From Tolypothrix tenuis PCC 7101 (GTDB lineage: Bacteria; Cyanobacteriota; Cyanobacteriia; Cyanobacteriales; Nostocaceae), in assembly GCF_002368295.1 (NCBI RefSeq), contig NZ_AP018248.1, positions 4,868,500 through 4,932,499 of the forward strand: DNA of 64,000 nt, given 5' to 3'. Below, piece after piece: positions 1 through 8,665 of this stretch. The notes under the pieces were generated by a model that made no database searches, was not told the origin of the DNA, and saw only the letters and a list, made by a program, of their open reading frames with translations. Each line of letters starts with the position of its first letter. The stretch's first letter is position 1. The translations under genes and the position numbers were made by a program.

Positions 1-56
1 TATTTTATAGTATATTTATACTACTTGTTGTCTGGTTTTAGTTTTGCGATCGTTAT

Positions 57-1493
57 TTAAGAGTAAGCTTTAATAACGCTTCTGGTATTTCGCCATCTCA
101 GCAAAACACCAATCTGAACTGCTCTCAAAAATATAAGACCTATGTTACAAAACCTGGTTTGCACAAAATGGCGTAATTTATGAATTGCGATCCGCAAATT
201 ACTTGGAGGCGATCGCTCGTTACCGACTTTGATATTTTCTCCATCAACTAACCCAGAAGTCCCGCAGATTCGTTTTTCTGGTTGTTGCTCCATTGAGTGA
301 GAAATTTGCAAATCAACCGACGCTTCAAGGCTTGCTAAGTCCAGTAGATGTGTAAAAACAAAGCAACTTGTCCCCGGACATCGCAAAACAATCGTTGAAT
401 TTTGCTGTTCTTCCAAATGCGCCCATACCGGAGAAGCAATGGCATGAGCAAGCAACGGTGGAACGCTATTACCAATAGCCTTATGAGCAGCCAGCTTACT
501 TGTTCCAAAATCAAACCAATCAGGAAAACTGTGTAATCTCGCGGCTTCACGAACCGTTATCACCCGCGCATGTTCGTAATGTATCGGTCTTGCTGCTGTT
601 CGATTCCCACTCCCAGCACGTAATGTCGGGGACAACCCATTGGCTGACAATCGTTTTGCCCAAGTAGTCGGTTCTTTCTCTCCAGGAATAGTATCACCAT
701 ATTTCTGTTGTGTTGCTGCTGTATGTACTGTTGCTTGAAATCCACCTATCAGGTTCGATGATTTTGGAGTAACAGGGAAGATTTTGTCCAAATATTGGGC
801 GTATTCGCCCTTGTCGTTTAACCTCCAATTGTCGATTTGGGAATTGATAGGGATGTGGCTTAGGTCAGCGATAGCGTCAAAGACGCTGACCTTCGGTATC
901 CCATCCCCCACATTCAACTTCTTCTCGCTCTCGACAGGTGCAGCAACTTCCCCAAATTTCGATCCCACCCAAATAGCCCGTTGTCGTTTTTGAGGTACAC
1001 CGTAATCCGATGCTGTGAGCAAGCATTTGGAGAGAATGTAGTGTTCCTCAATGAGAGTGATCGCATTATCCGTAATATGAGAAAATTTTTTCCATTCGAT
1101 TGCAGGAACATTCTCCATCACGAATATTGCCGGATTTAGCTCGACGACCAAATTGATGAATTTGATTACTAATTGACTGCGATCGTCATTGAGATTTTGC
1201 TTCCCAGCAACCGAAAAGCCTTGGAAGGGTGGACCACCTATAACTGCGGCGATTTCTCCATCCCAATCTGGATATTTATTTTGAATTATTTCTCTAATTT
1301 CTGCTGCTGAAATATCCCCAATATCTCGGCATAAAACTAACGTATTGGGAAAATTCATTCTATATAATTCTAAAACTTTAGGATTATTATCGATGGCAAC
1401 TGCTACTTCAAATCCAGCAGATTCAAACCCCAGGTCTAATCCGCGAATTCCACAAAATAAACTAACTACTAACTTCTTATCTGTTGACATCAT
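57..1493 (-). CDS. C5-cytosine DNA methyltransferase, catalytic Cys replaced by Phe
   Basis: The 478-residue product carries the ordered motifs of the Dcm/HhaI family: motif I near residues 11-23 (LFCGIRGLDLGF), motif IV at 86-94, motif VI ENV at 127-129, QKRQR near 170, and the closing AIGNSVPPLLA near 345. These enzymes transfer methyl from SAM to C5 of cytosine through a covalent bond from the motif IV cysteine (PPCQG). Here the motif reads GGPPFQGFS: residue 90 is Phe, encoded by TTC at 1226-1224 on the minus strand, so the enzyme is probably inactive unless this is a sequencing error. About 110 residues after the last motif look unlike the family and may be read-through sequence. The start is one of two adjacent ATGs; no ribosome site decides between them. 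No cognate restriction enzyme is adjacent, so it looks like an orphan enzyme in accessory DNA. Confidence 0.85.
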   Translation of the reverse strand: MMSTDKKLVVSLFCGIRGLDLGFESAGFEVAVAIDNNPKVLELYRMNFPNTLVLCRDIGDISAAEIREIIQNKYPDWDGEIAAVIGGPPFQGFSVAGKQNLNDDRSQLVIKFINLVVELNPAIFVMENVPAIEWKKFSHITDNAITLIEEHYILSKCLLTASDYGVPQKRQRAIWVGSKFGEVAAPVESEKKLNVGDGIPKVSVFDAIADLSHIPINSQIDNWRLNDKGEYAQYLDKIFPVTPKSSNLIGGFQATVHTAATQQKYGDTIPGEKEPTTWAKRLSANGLSPTLRAGSGNRTAARPIHYEHARVITVREAARLHSFPDWFDFGTSKLAAHKAIGNSVPPLLAHAIASPVWAHLEEQQNSTIVLRCPGTSCFVFTHLLDLASLEASVDLQISHSMEQQPEKRICGTSGLVDGENIKVGNERSPPSNLRIAIHKLRHFVQTRFCNIGLIFLRAVQIGVLLRWRNTRSVIKAYS

Positions 1494-1640
1494 AATTAAG
1501 TTCAGATAAGTAAGATTTTATGTACTTATCTCTATTTTATAATCATTTCACACCTGTACTACTATAATTAGTTATTTGCTTAGATAAAAATATTTAATCT
1601 TGGGAATTTAAATCTAGTTTAGATATTATCAATTCCAGCT

Positions 1641-2283
1641 ATGGGATTGCTATTAGATGATTACAGCAATACTTGGAATTACACAGTAGTTTTTGATTAT
1701 CCACAAGGCTTTTGCGAAGAATTTATCGAAGAGGATTTAGCAGCACTTGACGAATTACTTTTCTCAAAACTGGAGTTAAAGTTAATAAATCACAACTGTC
1801 AATTCCTAATAAATCAAAATTCTTTAACTGCTGGTATCTATTGCCAAAAGCTGACCCTATTCCAAAGTCTACTATTCGATTCGTTCTCTGTGTGGGTTAG
1901 TTGCAAAGCGTTCCCTCAAAGAAGCCTTTATCTGGGACGAGTTCAAGGAACGGTTTACCAATGATTTCGGAAAAGTTGAAGAGAAGAAGTATCATAATCT
2001 GCTAAAGCGCCTGCCTGTTGAAGCAGAACAGCCCGACCGCTTTTTGAACGTAGCCAGTCGTCAATTGCCACTTTTAAGAATCTCCAGTCGTTTTCAATTT
2101 TGCGACCTGGGATATTTCCAAGCATTGTTTGATGCACAACTGTTTGAGTGGGTAGTCTTAGGTATGCTGAGGCTTGTTCAATCCATCTTTCTCATTGAAC
2201 CGCCATGCATACTGGCTGGAGTCGCGTTCAAGCGGCAAGAATTGCCAAACTTCCATGAGGCTTTTTCTGAAAAAATAGTTTGA
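1641..2283 (+). pseudogene. Frameshifted remnant of an unrecognised gene
   Basis: One frame is open from an ATG at 1641 to 1964 (107 codons). A different frame, open from about 1855 to 2283, gives hydrophilic protein-like sequence (AKRSLKEAFIWDEFKERF, then VEEKKYHNLLKRLP). A third frame between about 1800 and 1890 also looks coding (WYLLPKADPIPK). This switching between frames over a short distance suggests one old gene with two or more frameshifts. I do not recognise the family. It lies between the divergent methyltransferase and the convergent nuclease-like gene. Alternatively, 1641-1964 could be a genuine small gene. Confidence 0.35.
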
Positions 2284-2285
2284 AA

Positions 2286-2891
2286 TTATGGTTGCTGCTG
2301 AGTCTGCTGTATGACAGTAGCAGGAGTTAATTTTCTCAGTTCTGGCAAGACTCCCAAAAACAATGAACCTGCCAGAATTAGAATTAAGGGGTTAGCTTTG
2401 GACAGATTTAACCACCAACGCAAATCCTGAAAGTTAGGTAGTTGAGTCAGCCGAGAATTCCAAAACTTGAGATTCCCAAACCCAATTCGCACTTTACCAC
2501 CAGGAAGCCACTCTGGTTCAAGGTTAACAAACACAACTTGTATACGGGGATTTTGCTCAACCATTGAGGCAGTCTTGAGCGCTGATGATTGCTCACGCGC
2601 ATCAGGTGTGAGAAATCCCATGACAATCAGCTTGTGTGTATTGTTCAACCCATAAAGATTGAGTTGTCCCACAGCTTGATAAATAGTATTGCGATCAAGG
2701 TATTTTTTGCACTCGATGATTGCACCACCCTGCCAACTGGTGACAATATCAGCTCTGCCACCATTGGCAGAAACTTCCAATTGAGTTTGAAATCCACGTT
2801 CTTTTAAGCGATCGCCAATATATTTTTGCAAATCTCTTTCTTGCCAGCGTTCAGGAAAGCCAGCAGCTTCTATAAATAAAGAAGGAAGCAT
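2286..2891 (-). CDS. PD-(D/E)XK nuclease-like protein with C-terminal membrane segment
   Basis: The 201-residue protein has a restriction-endonuclease-like core: GGRADIV with Asp48, then AIIECKK with Glu60 and Lys62, followed by a helix containing YQAVGQL. This is the D-x(n)-ExK pattern of metal-dependent nucleases such as the Mrr/RecB-like group. A hydrophobic stretch near residues 168-185 (PLILILAGSLFLGVLPEL) is probably a membrane anchor, unusual for a DNA-cutting enzyme. It is the last gene of a leftward run and follows the FtsK-like gene by 28 bp, so it may act with that DNA pump at the membrane. Substrate and role are unknown. Confidence 0.6.
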   Translation of the reverse strand: MLPSLFIEAAGFPERWQERDLQKYIGDRLKERGFQTQLEVSANGGRADIVTSWQGGAIIECKKYLDRNTIYQAVGQLNLYGLNNTHKLIVMGFLTPDAREQSSALKTASMVEQNPRIQVVFVNLEPEWLPGGKVRIGFGNLKFWNSRLTQLPNFQDLRWWLNLSKANPLILILAGSLFLGVLPELRKLTPATVIQQTQQQP

Positions 2892-2919
2892 AAATTCAAT
2901 GTATGGAAGTTTACAAAAA

Positions 2920-4500
2920 CTAAGCGGGAATAGTATCGAACCTATAAGCCTGAAATCTTTTATCTAGCAACCCAGACTGCACAATACCGTCACCGCGCCC
3001 CTGCAATGAAGTAACTGCCTCCCCTCGGCGCATCAAAATCATCCGACCACTAGTAGCATCAACACAACGAAACGCAATCCGACAAGGTAAGTTATCGCGT
3101 AAGTCTGGGGGTAAACCTTGGGGATCTTCCTTTCCTCTCTTGGCTGCACGTTGTAAACCGATAACAACATGAATCTTTAGCCCTCTCCCCCGGCGACCGA
3201 CTTCACACAACTGCTGATCGTAAGTTTTGCGTCGCGGATCATCGAGGGGAACAGTACCTTTATACTCATCAATAAACAATACCCAGGGCTGTTGTTGGTC
3301 TAGTTCAGCCTTAGTCATAGAGTTTCTGCTGACGCATTCTTGAAAATACTCACCAACAAACTCAAAAGTTTTTCCCATATCGTTCATCGTAATCTGAGAA
3401 AAACGGTCAGCAAAATCTTCGTAATCGCTGACTTTACCACCACAGACATCAACTCGCGCACCTTGCATGAGTAGACAGTAAGCAGCAGCGCGAAAGAAGT
3501 TAGACTTGCCAGAGCCAGTTGTACCGACCACTAACAATTGTGGTGTGTCTTCACTAGCTAAATCAATTATCACTTCGCCATCAAGAGATAGACCCAAAAT
3601 AATCAGGCGCGATCCTTGATTCCAATGCTTAAGGGGGAAGTCGTAGTAGGTGCGGTCTTCTGGTTTTAAAGCCACTTCTACTGCTATTTGTTCGGGAGCA
3701 TAAATATAGAAGGGTAAATCTTCTTTATCAGTGATACCCAAAGCTAGTTTAGATGCAGCTTTAAATTTGGGAATTGATTGAAAATCCTCAGTCCTAATAG
3801 AGAAAATTAACCTTTCGTAGCTAGGGGCAATGTCTACCCCCAGACATTGAGTGGTCAGCCCAACAACTGTTGCAGCTTTTTTTAAACCATCAATCTTTGA
3901 CGAGTTTGCTATTTGTGGGGTTGAGGTTGAGGTGACACTATCAGGAGTTACTTCAGCACTTTTAAGCTGTTGTACTTGCTTGACTTGTAATTCTAACTGT
4001 CGTTGATGAATTTGGGCTTGCAGTTTAGCTTGTTCCAGTTGCATTTCCGCTTCGGAAGCCGCTAACAGAACATTACCCAATGGTTCTCCATTCTGGATCA
4101 TGCCCAAAGCCATGCGTTCTACGGCACCATTTTGTCCAGTGAGATTGAGAACTTCACTAAATAGTGGTGCTGTTTTTTGTAATAGGTTTAATTGTCTTTG
4201 GGTACGTTTATCTGCATCCTCATTTTCACGCTTTCTTTGGGCAGCGGACGAGAGAAATTGCAGTTGTTCTTCTGCTTGAGTATCTTTCAAAGCAGCTAGC
4301 ATATCCTCACATCGTTCTTTATCTTGGTAATATTTCTCTAGCTTTCTCAGTTCGATACCTGCATAACTGGCCAAAGCGATCGCCGCAATATTTGCGGTTG
4401 TGAACAGCTTGAGGTTTTTCGGGTTAGCCGATAAAGTTAGCACTAAAGCAGCCAAACCACTGGTGGCAATTTTTAACCAGCAAAGTAACATTTCATCCAC
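2920..4500 (-). CDS. FtsK/HerA-like DNA-translocating ATPase
   Basis: 526 residues. The N-terminus has two hydrophobic segments (about 10-25 and 33-48), then long charged, Gln-rich coiled-coil (about 55-110 and 145-185). The C-terminal half is a RecA-like motor: Walker A GTTGSGKS at 326-333 and Walker B LFIDE at 408-412, followed by an FtsK-like region with VGRRGRG near 434-440 and VVIGLQRA. FtsK/SpoIIIE and TraB/TraSA-type proteins pump double-stranded DNA through membrane pores; TraSA does this in actinomycete conjugation. No gamma DNA-reading domain is evident and the protein is shorter than cell-division FtsK, so this is a specialised mobile-element or defence pump rather than ftsK itself. 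It overlaps the preceding small membrane gene by 28 bp, which suggests coupled expression. Confidence 0.75.
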   Translation of the reverse strand: MDEMLLCWLKIATSGLAALVLTLSANPKNLKLFTTANIAAIALASYAGIELRKLEKYYQDKERCEDMLAALKDTQAEEQLQFLSSAAQRKRENEDADKRTQRQLNLLQKTAPLFSEVLNLTGQNGAVERMALGMIQNGEPLGNVLLAASEAEMQLEQAKLQAQIHQRQLELQVKQVQQLKSAEVTPDSVTSTSTPQIANSSKIDGLKKAATVVGLTTQCLGVDIAPSYERLIFSIRTEDFQSIPKFKAASKLALGITDKEDLPFYIYAPEQIAVEVALKPEDRTYYDFPLKHWNQGSRLIILGLSLDGEVIIDLASEDTPQLLVVGTTGSGKSNFFRAAAYCLLMQGARVDVCGGKVSDYEDFADRFSQITMNDMGKTFEFVGEYFQECVSRNSMTKAELDQQQPWVLFIDEYKGTVPLDDPRRKTYDQQLCEVGRRGRGLKIHVVIGLQRAAKRGKEDPQGLPPDLRDNLPCRIAFRCVDATSGRMILMRRGEAVTSLQGRGDGIVQSGLLDKRFQAYRFDTIPA

Positions 4501-4688
4501 CCAAAAGCTAATCCAATAGCAATAACTTGTAAAAGCATGGAGTTATCAGTTTTCCCCTTGGAATAGGTGATGACTGCTGCTACTCCTATAACGAGAAATG
4601 ACCAGGGTAATAAACTAATTAATTGTGCGAGGGCTGATGCCACCAAAAAACCACATATACTCGTTAACAGCCGACAAATTTGTGACAT
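4473..4688 (-). CDS. Small membrane protein in the FtsK-like operon
   Basis: The 71-residue product is almost entirely hydrophobic, with two or three predicted membrane segments (VASALAQLISLLPWSFLVIG and a C-terminal one ending in FGWMKCYFAG). Its start overlaps the stop of the preceding gene by one base (TAATG at 4690-4686), and its 3' end overlaps the FtsK-like gene by 28 bp, so the three are very probably co-translated. It may be a channel or anchor subunit for the pump. No family is recognised. Confidence 0.6.
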   Translation of the reverse strand: MSQICRLLTSICGFLVASALAQLISLLPWSFLVIGVAAVITYSKGKTDNSMLLQVIAIGLAFGWMKCYFAG

Positions 4689-5359
4689 TACTCCGCCTTT
4701 TTAATTCGTTGCGTAATCCCAACGGATGCACCTTCATATCTGGCTTCTCTCAATTGGCGGAATCTATCAACTAAAGAAGCTGTTTGTTCTTCGTAAGGAG
4801 TTGGTTCTTTTTTAGTAGTTTCAGTATTCAGTTTCTCTTGTTTTTTCGCTTTTCCTTCTGAGTACTGTGAGGCAATTCGTCCCAAACTGATTTCTAAATC
4901 ATCCTGTACACTAGCGATCGCCGAACGCGAACCACCCACAATTTGTCTAAATTTTGATTCTAAATTAGCTAAAGATGTCCCCAAAGACTTTTCTAATTCG
5001 GCTTGTTGCACTCTCGCCTCGGCTACATTTTCACTAACTTCTGCTTGCTTTTCTCTGACCTTATACAGAGCTTTAAGATAGCGACTAATAGCTGTTGAGT
5101 ACTCAGTCCAGTTTTTCGCTTGGAACTCTGCTCCTTTGGCTTTTTCTACTGCTGAAGCTACATCTTCTTCGGTCAAATCACCAAAGACTTTAATGTCAAC
5201 AGGTAACATATCAGCAATGCGTTGAGCATTATCCCACACAGCTGATTCTAAACCAAAATGAGAATCACCGAAGACAATCGCCTTGCTAACATCACCACTT
5301 AAGTCTGACAGACTCAATGCGCCATTTTTCTGTGGTTCTGGGGGTTTTGCTTTTGGCAT
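4688..5359 (-). CDS. Coiled-coil protein of unknown function
   Basis: 223 residues with a proline/lysine-rich N-terminus, a helical body with heptad-like patterns (about 75-175: VREKQAEVSENVAEARVQQ), and a charged tail. No catalytic motif, signal peptide or membrane segment is seen. It sits between a 133-residue gene (2 bp upstream) and the small membrane gene (1 bp overlap), firmly inside the FtsK-like operon. A structural or scaffold role for the membrane pump is possible but is inference only. Confidence 0.6.
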   Translation of the reverse strand: MPKAKPPEPQKNGALSLSDLSGDVSKAIVFGDSHFGLESAVWDNAQRIADMLPVDIKVFGDLTEEDVASAVEKAKGAEFQAKNWTEYSTAISRYLKALYKVREKQAEVSENVAEARVQQAELEKSLGTSLANLESKFRQIVGGSRSAIASVQDDLEISLGRIASQYSEGKAKKQEKLNTETTKKEPTPYEEQTASLVDRFRQLREARYEGASVGITQRIKKAE

Positions 5360-5361
5360 GA

Positions 5362-5763
5362 CTAACTCACATTAATTAATGAATCGCAAGGTTGATATTC
5401 TACAAATACATCGTCTTGAAACTCCGTCCATTCTCCATTTAGTGTGCGAAAATACCGACAATTTTCTTCTAACTTGATTTCTAAATTAATATCAGGGAAG
5501 GTAACAAGATTATCCTTTTGGATGACTCTAATTAATTCAGTATCTATGCCTATTTTCATCCCCAGATGTAAAGTTATTCCTAGTTTTTTGTATTGCTGCC
5601 AATAGTAAGAAAATTCCTTTTTATCTAGAAAATTGACATTGATTTTAGGAATACCATTCTCAAATACCAGGGCAAATATCCCCAAGGCGGGGTAGTGAAT
5701 TTTAGCTATTCCTAAGTTATTTTCGTAGCACCAGTATGCTCGGTGGAAGTAGGCTGTTTGCAA
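5362..5763 (-). CDS. Hypothetical protein, 133 residues
   Basis: This soluble-looking protein is rich in aromatic residues (YFHRAYWCYENN at the N-terminus, RYFRTLNGEWTEF near the C-terminus). No known domain is recognised. Its start lies inside the end of the next upstream gene (52-bp overlap), and its stop is 2 bp before the next downstream start, consistent with a tightly packed operon. The overlap could also mean that a later internal start is used. Confidence 0.5.
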   Translation of the reverse strand: MQTAYFHRAYWCYENNLGIAKIHYPALGIFALVFENGIPKINVNFLDKKEFSYYWQQYKKLGITLHLGMKIGIDTELIRVIQKDNLVTFPDINLEIKLEENCRYFRTLNGEWTEFQDDVFVEYQPCDSLINVS

Positions 5764-6224
5764 AACTTTTTCTCCAATTTTTTAATCAACATCTTTGCTA
5801 ATGACTGCCAAACTAATGACCATGCACGACCGTTTTTAACCCTTAATTGGGCAGCTAAAATATCAGCTTGCGAGGGAATGATGTTGCCATATCTTTCTAA
5901 GTTGTTAATTGCCTGTTGGAAGCTAACGACTTCATCAGCAGTTGGTGGGAGGTCTGGGGCGACTGCGGCTGTTAATCTCTCCATCACCCCGCTGAGTGTT
6001 GCTGATTCCAGCTTGATCTTCTCCAACTCCTGCGACATCACCTCAATTGCTGCCAAATTTGATTGAGCGATCGCATTTTGGAACTCTAACAATTGGTTTT
6101 CGATTTGGCGCTGTACTTCTGCACTAATGATTTCGGTGATGTGGGCAAATCCTTGACCCTGATTTACCGTATCGATAAATTCTTTTACTTCAGCCGATAC
6201 TGGGGATGCACTCGAATTGTCCAT
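5712..6224 (-). CDS. Hypothetical helical protein
   Basis: The reading frame is open further upstream, but the more plausible start is the ATG at 6224 (MDNSSASPVSAEVKEF), giving 170 residues and only a 35-bp overlap with the upstream gene. The protein is mostly helical, with a long amphipathic section (VQRQIENQLLEFQNAIAQSN) and a basic C-terminus (AKMLIKKLEKKFCKQ). No domain is recognised. It lies in the same leftward run as the FtsK-like ATPase. Confidence 0.5.
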   Translation of the reverse strand: MDNSSASPVSAEVKEFIDTVNQGQGFAHITEIISAEVQRQIENQLLEFQNAIAQSNLAAIEVMSQELEKIKLESATLSGVMERLTAAVAPDLPPTADEVVSFQQAINNLERYGNIIPSQADILAAQLRVKNGRAWSLVWQSLAKMLIKKLEKKFCKQPTSTEHTGATKIT

Positions 6225-6714
6225 CGGATAAATCCTTCCACTCCAATTGCACACCTAAACGAGATGCAAACTCATTAATAGTTTGTTTCATGGTTTCATA
6301 AGGCAGATAATCACAGCTATCAATAAGTTGGGGTAATTCCACATCAATAAAGTGCTTTTGTGTTGCAGCTTTTTGTTGAGCTTTTTTTTGGGCTGTCTTG
6401 GCTCTAGCTTGCTGTTTCCCCTCTTCACGCGCTATTTCAATAGCTTCTAATCTAGCTAGTTCTAGTGCTTCTGCAATTTGACGTTCTTTATCCTTATGCT
6501 GAAAAATGACCTGTTTATTTTGTACTAACCTTTGAATAATTGCCGTTCTTAAATCAAAGTCAAAGGCAATCTCTAACTCCTCAATAGCCTGTGCTGAAGC
6601 TTGTTGATTATGAGTAGTAATTTCGGTTTTTTTACTTCTAGTAATTGCCTTCGATGAAGTCTGTACTGATGTCTCTTCTGTTGGTACTATTAATTCCGAG
6701 CCTCTACGCGCCAT
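6190..6714 (-). CDS. Lys/Gln-rich coiled-coil protein, first gene of the FtsK-like run
   Basis: 174 residues, beginning MARRGSELIVPTEE. The middle is a very charged helix with KDKERQIAEALELARLEAIE and an Ala/Gln/Lys-rich stretch (ARAKTAQKKAQQKAATQK). The C-terminal 45 residues look globular (LIDSCDYLPYETMKQTI). No family is recognised. It is the most upstream gene of the compact operon running to 2286; the intergenic region above it (6715-6963) would carry the promoter and contains an AT-rich repeat block. Confidence 0.5.
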   Translation of the reverse strand: MARRGSELIVPTEETSVQTSSKAITRSKKTEITTHNQQASAQAIEELEIAFDFDLRTAIIQRLVQNKQVIFQHKDKERQIAEALELARLEAIEIAREEGKQQARAKTAQKKAQQKAATQKHFIDVELPQLIDSCDYLPYETMKQTINEFASRLGVQLEWKDLSDGQFECIPSIG

Positions 6715-6828
6715 AATTTTTTATTCCTCAGCAATAATTACAGTATTCTCTACACAACACAAAATTTATTGTGAAAGCTAAAACATTGTTGAATATATCT
6801 AGTAATCGAATCATGCCACTCCTAAGCA

Positions 6829-6961
6829 AATTTTAGATTTTAAATTTTGGATTGTTGGCGTAGCCTCTCCGTCAGGAAAAGATTCACCGAATTTTAGATT
6901 TTAAATTTTGGATTTTGGATTGGGAATAAATCTAAAATCTAAAATCCAAAATCCAAAATTG
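6829..6961. repeat. AT-rich direct and inverted short repeats
   Basis: AATTTTAGATTTTAAATTTTGGATT-type units occur twice (about 6829-6853 and 6890-6922), and an inverted version built from AATCTAAAATC and AATCCAAAATC units follows at 6928-6961. The arms could fold into a long AT-rich hairpin. It begins just after the 3' end of the gene at 6964-7779 and resembles the short tandem repeats common between Nostoc genes. A role as a terminator is possible but no GC-rich stem is present. Confidence 0.6.
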
Positions 6962-6963
6962 AG

Positions 6964-7779
6964 TCACCTTTTTGAAGCTTTTTCTTTCCACTTTGCTAAC
7001 TCAGAAACCGAATAATGCCTTCGTTTACTAAAATCTCCCCATTTGTACAATGTGCGAGGTGAGACTTTGTAGCCACATGCAGCCAAGTATCTGTGTAAAT
7101 CTCTCCCCAAGCATCCTTGCATTTGCCATTGATGCCACATCAGAGCGCTTGATGCTGTTTCTATACTCATCGCTGTGCGTGACCAATTTCTCATCATTAC
7201 TAGCAATTGATTTACTGAGGGAAATCGTTGGGTGGGATGATCTTGTCGCCAACAAGCCATGTAAGTTAACAGTGAAGCTTTTCCTTCATCTACAAAGCGT
7301 TCATATTTAGGTATTCCTAAATATTGCTTCCAACTTGCCCAGCAATTTCTAGAAATCTCCCGGTTCATAATCCGGTTACAACAATTTTCCACCTCACTTA
7401 AAGCTATTTTTTTAGGTTGTTGTGTAACTTCATAGGCTACAAAAGTTTCACTGGAGTTGACCCGTTCGCAATACTTGTCAAATACCTCCTCTAATTTGTA
7501 TTCATTAGCCTGGAAATAATCTCTCAAGCTCCGATAAGTCATTTTGCAGCGTGGGTGATACTTTCTAAACCATGCCAAACACAACAACATCTTTGTCTGT
7601 TCTTGTGTGTACTTTCTCTTCACTATTGGCTTGCCTTGGGCGTAACAAGCTCCCGCTAATCGCTCCCACTCATACCATGTCCGATTGCTAATTTTCGTTT
7701 CTCGGATCTTTTGACAAATGTTTCTCAGATTGGTTGATTGGCTTATCCAATCCTCTAGTACTACTGGCATGGTTAACAC
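6964..7779 (-). CDS. Hypothetical Trp-rich protein with HTH-like C-terminus
   Basis: 271 residues, rich in Trp, Arg and Cys. A pattern recurs roughly every 80-90 residues (NRTWYEWERLAGACYAQGKP; SRNCWASWKQYLGIPKYERF; SPRTLYKWGDFSKRRHYS), each resembling a helix-turn-helix followed by a Trp helix. This suggests a protein with three related DNA-binding-like modules. No named family is recognised. The start could be the first ATG or the one three codons later. It overlaps the small membrane-protein gene upstream by 92 bp. Confidence 0.5.
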   Translation of the reverse strand: MLTMPVVLEDWISQSTNLRNICQKIRETKISNRTWYEWERLAGACYAQGKPIVKRKYTQEQTKMLLCLAWFRKYHPRCKMTYRSLRDYFQANEYKLEEVFDKYCERVNSSETFVAYEVTQQPKKIALSEVENCCNRIMNREISRNCWASWKQYLGIPKYERFVDEGKASLLTYMACWRQDHPTQRFPSVNQLLVMMRNWSRTAMSIETASSALMWHQWQMQGCLGRDLHRYLAACGYKVSPRTLYKWGDFSKRRHYSVSELAKWKEKASKR

Positions 7780-7933
7780 TTTGTAAAATTAAAGTGGCTG
7801 TCAATATTGAGAGAGTAATTGCGATAATGGCTGCACAAAATTCTAACAACCCTGATGAATTTCTTTCTTCTGTTTCTATTGTTTCAGTTGCACCATCAAG
7901 AGATGTTTTTGTATATTTCTTTCTTCTGTACAC
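7688..7933 (-). CDS. Small single-pass membrane protein
   Basis: 81 residues with a charged N-terminus, one strong hydrophobic helix (LLEFCAAIIAITLSILTATL) near 29-48, and a polar tail. It overlaps the 3' neighbour by 92 bp, so one of the two gene ends may be misjudged. No family is recognised. Confidence 0.4.
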   Translation of the reverse strand: MYRRKKYTKTSLDGATETIETEERNSSGLLEFCAAIIAITLSILTATLILQSVNHASSTRGLDKPINQSEKHLSKDPRNEN

Positions 7934-8262
7934 ATTATGATATCTCCGTATATATGGATACTTGTATTTATTAACTGAATACTACACCTGCACTCAAAGT
8001 GAAAAAAAATGTACTTAAATTGGGGATTTAAGAATAGATTTATGTACAATCAGCTTCCTAACAATCTGTTTAACCCCTACGAGCTAAAGGTTTAGATGTT
8101 GTAGTGTTGCCGTATTACTCCTATCTATGGTTTTTTGGAGAATTCTACAAGCTTATTTTTGGCAAATTCAGCAGGACAAATGTAGTTTGTTATTAAGGGC
8201 AAAACTCTTTAAATGCTTGTAATAACAGTGTAGTAAGCTGTAATGAGGATTAAATCAGCAGT
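7934..8262. other. Intergenic region, no gene recognised
   Basis: 329 AT-rich bases between two leftward genes. It probably holds the promoter for the genes below 7933. I see no RNA gene and no convincing hairpin. Confidence 0.4.
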
Positions 8263-8586
8263 TCACTTTTTCAAAAGACTTACTACACAAACTGGTTTTT
8301 GGGATACTGAGTCTCTATGTATTTTTTGTAATGCTGCTAATCTGGCATTTATTTCAACTCCATATATTTGAAATGTTTGGTCTAGTTCTTGACGAGTCAT
8401 TTGACGAAAGCACGATATGCTATTTCTCCCGTGTTTCAGCCCCAGGTATATTTGCAGCTCTAATACTTGTCGGAACTGCTCCCAGTTGAGGTACTTGTTG
8501 CCAAACAAATCTAAAGCTTTTAAATACTTATTTATGGTGTCTCTAGATTGAATTTTTAATAAATTGCGGCATTGTTTAATGGTCAT
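8263..8586 (-). CDS. Hypothetical protein with putative helix-turn-helix N-terminus
   Basis: The start chosen is the ATG at 8586 (MTIKQCRNLLKI), because GGAG lies 5-8 bases before it; an ATG three codons earlier overlaps that ribosome site. The N-terminal 35 residues (TIKQCRNLLKIQSRDTINKY) resemble a helix-turn-helix that starts with a tyrosine/leucine-rich recognition helix, as in MerR-like or excisionase proteins. The rest is helical with many Gln and Arg. A small DNA-binding role is inferred, not shown. Confidence 0.45.
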   Translation of the reverse strand: MTIKQCRNLLKIQSRDTINKYLKALDLFGNKYLNWEQFRQVLELQIYLGLKHGRNSISCFRQMTRQELDQTFQIYGVEINARLAALQKIHRDSVSQKPVCVVSLLKK

Positions 8587-8665
8587 TATCTCCATTTTCA
8601 GGTCGAACTGTTGAACTGTTTAAATCCTAAATTACCCGTCCTTTTGTGGGCAATAGAAGTTTGGA

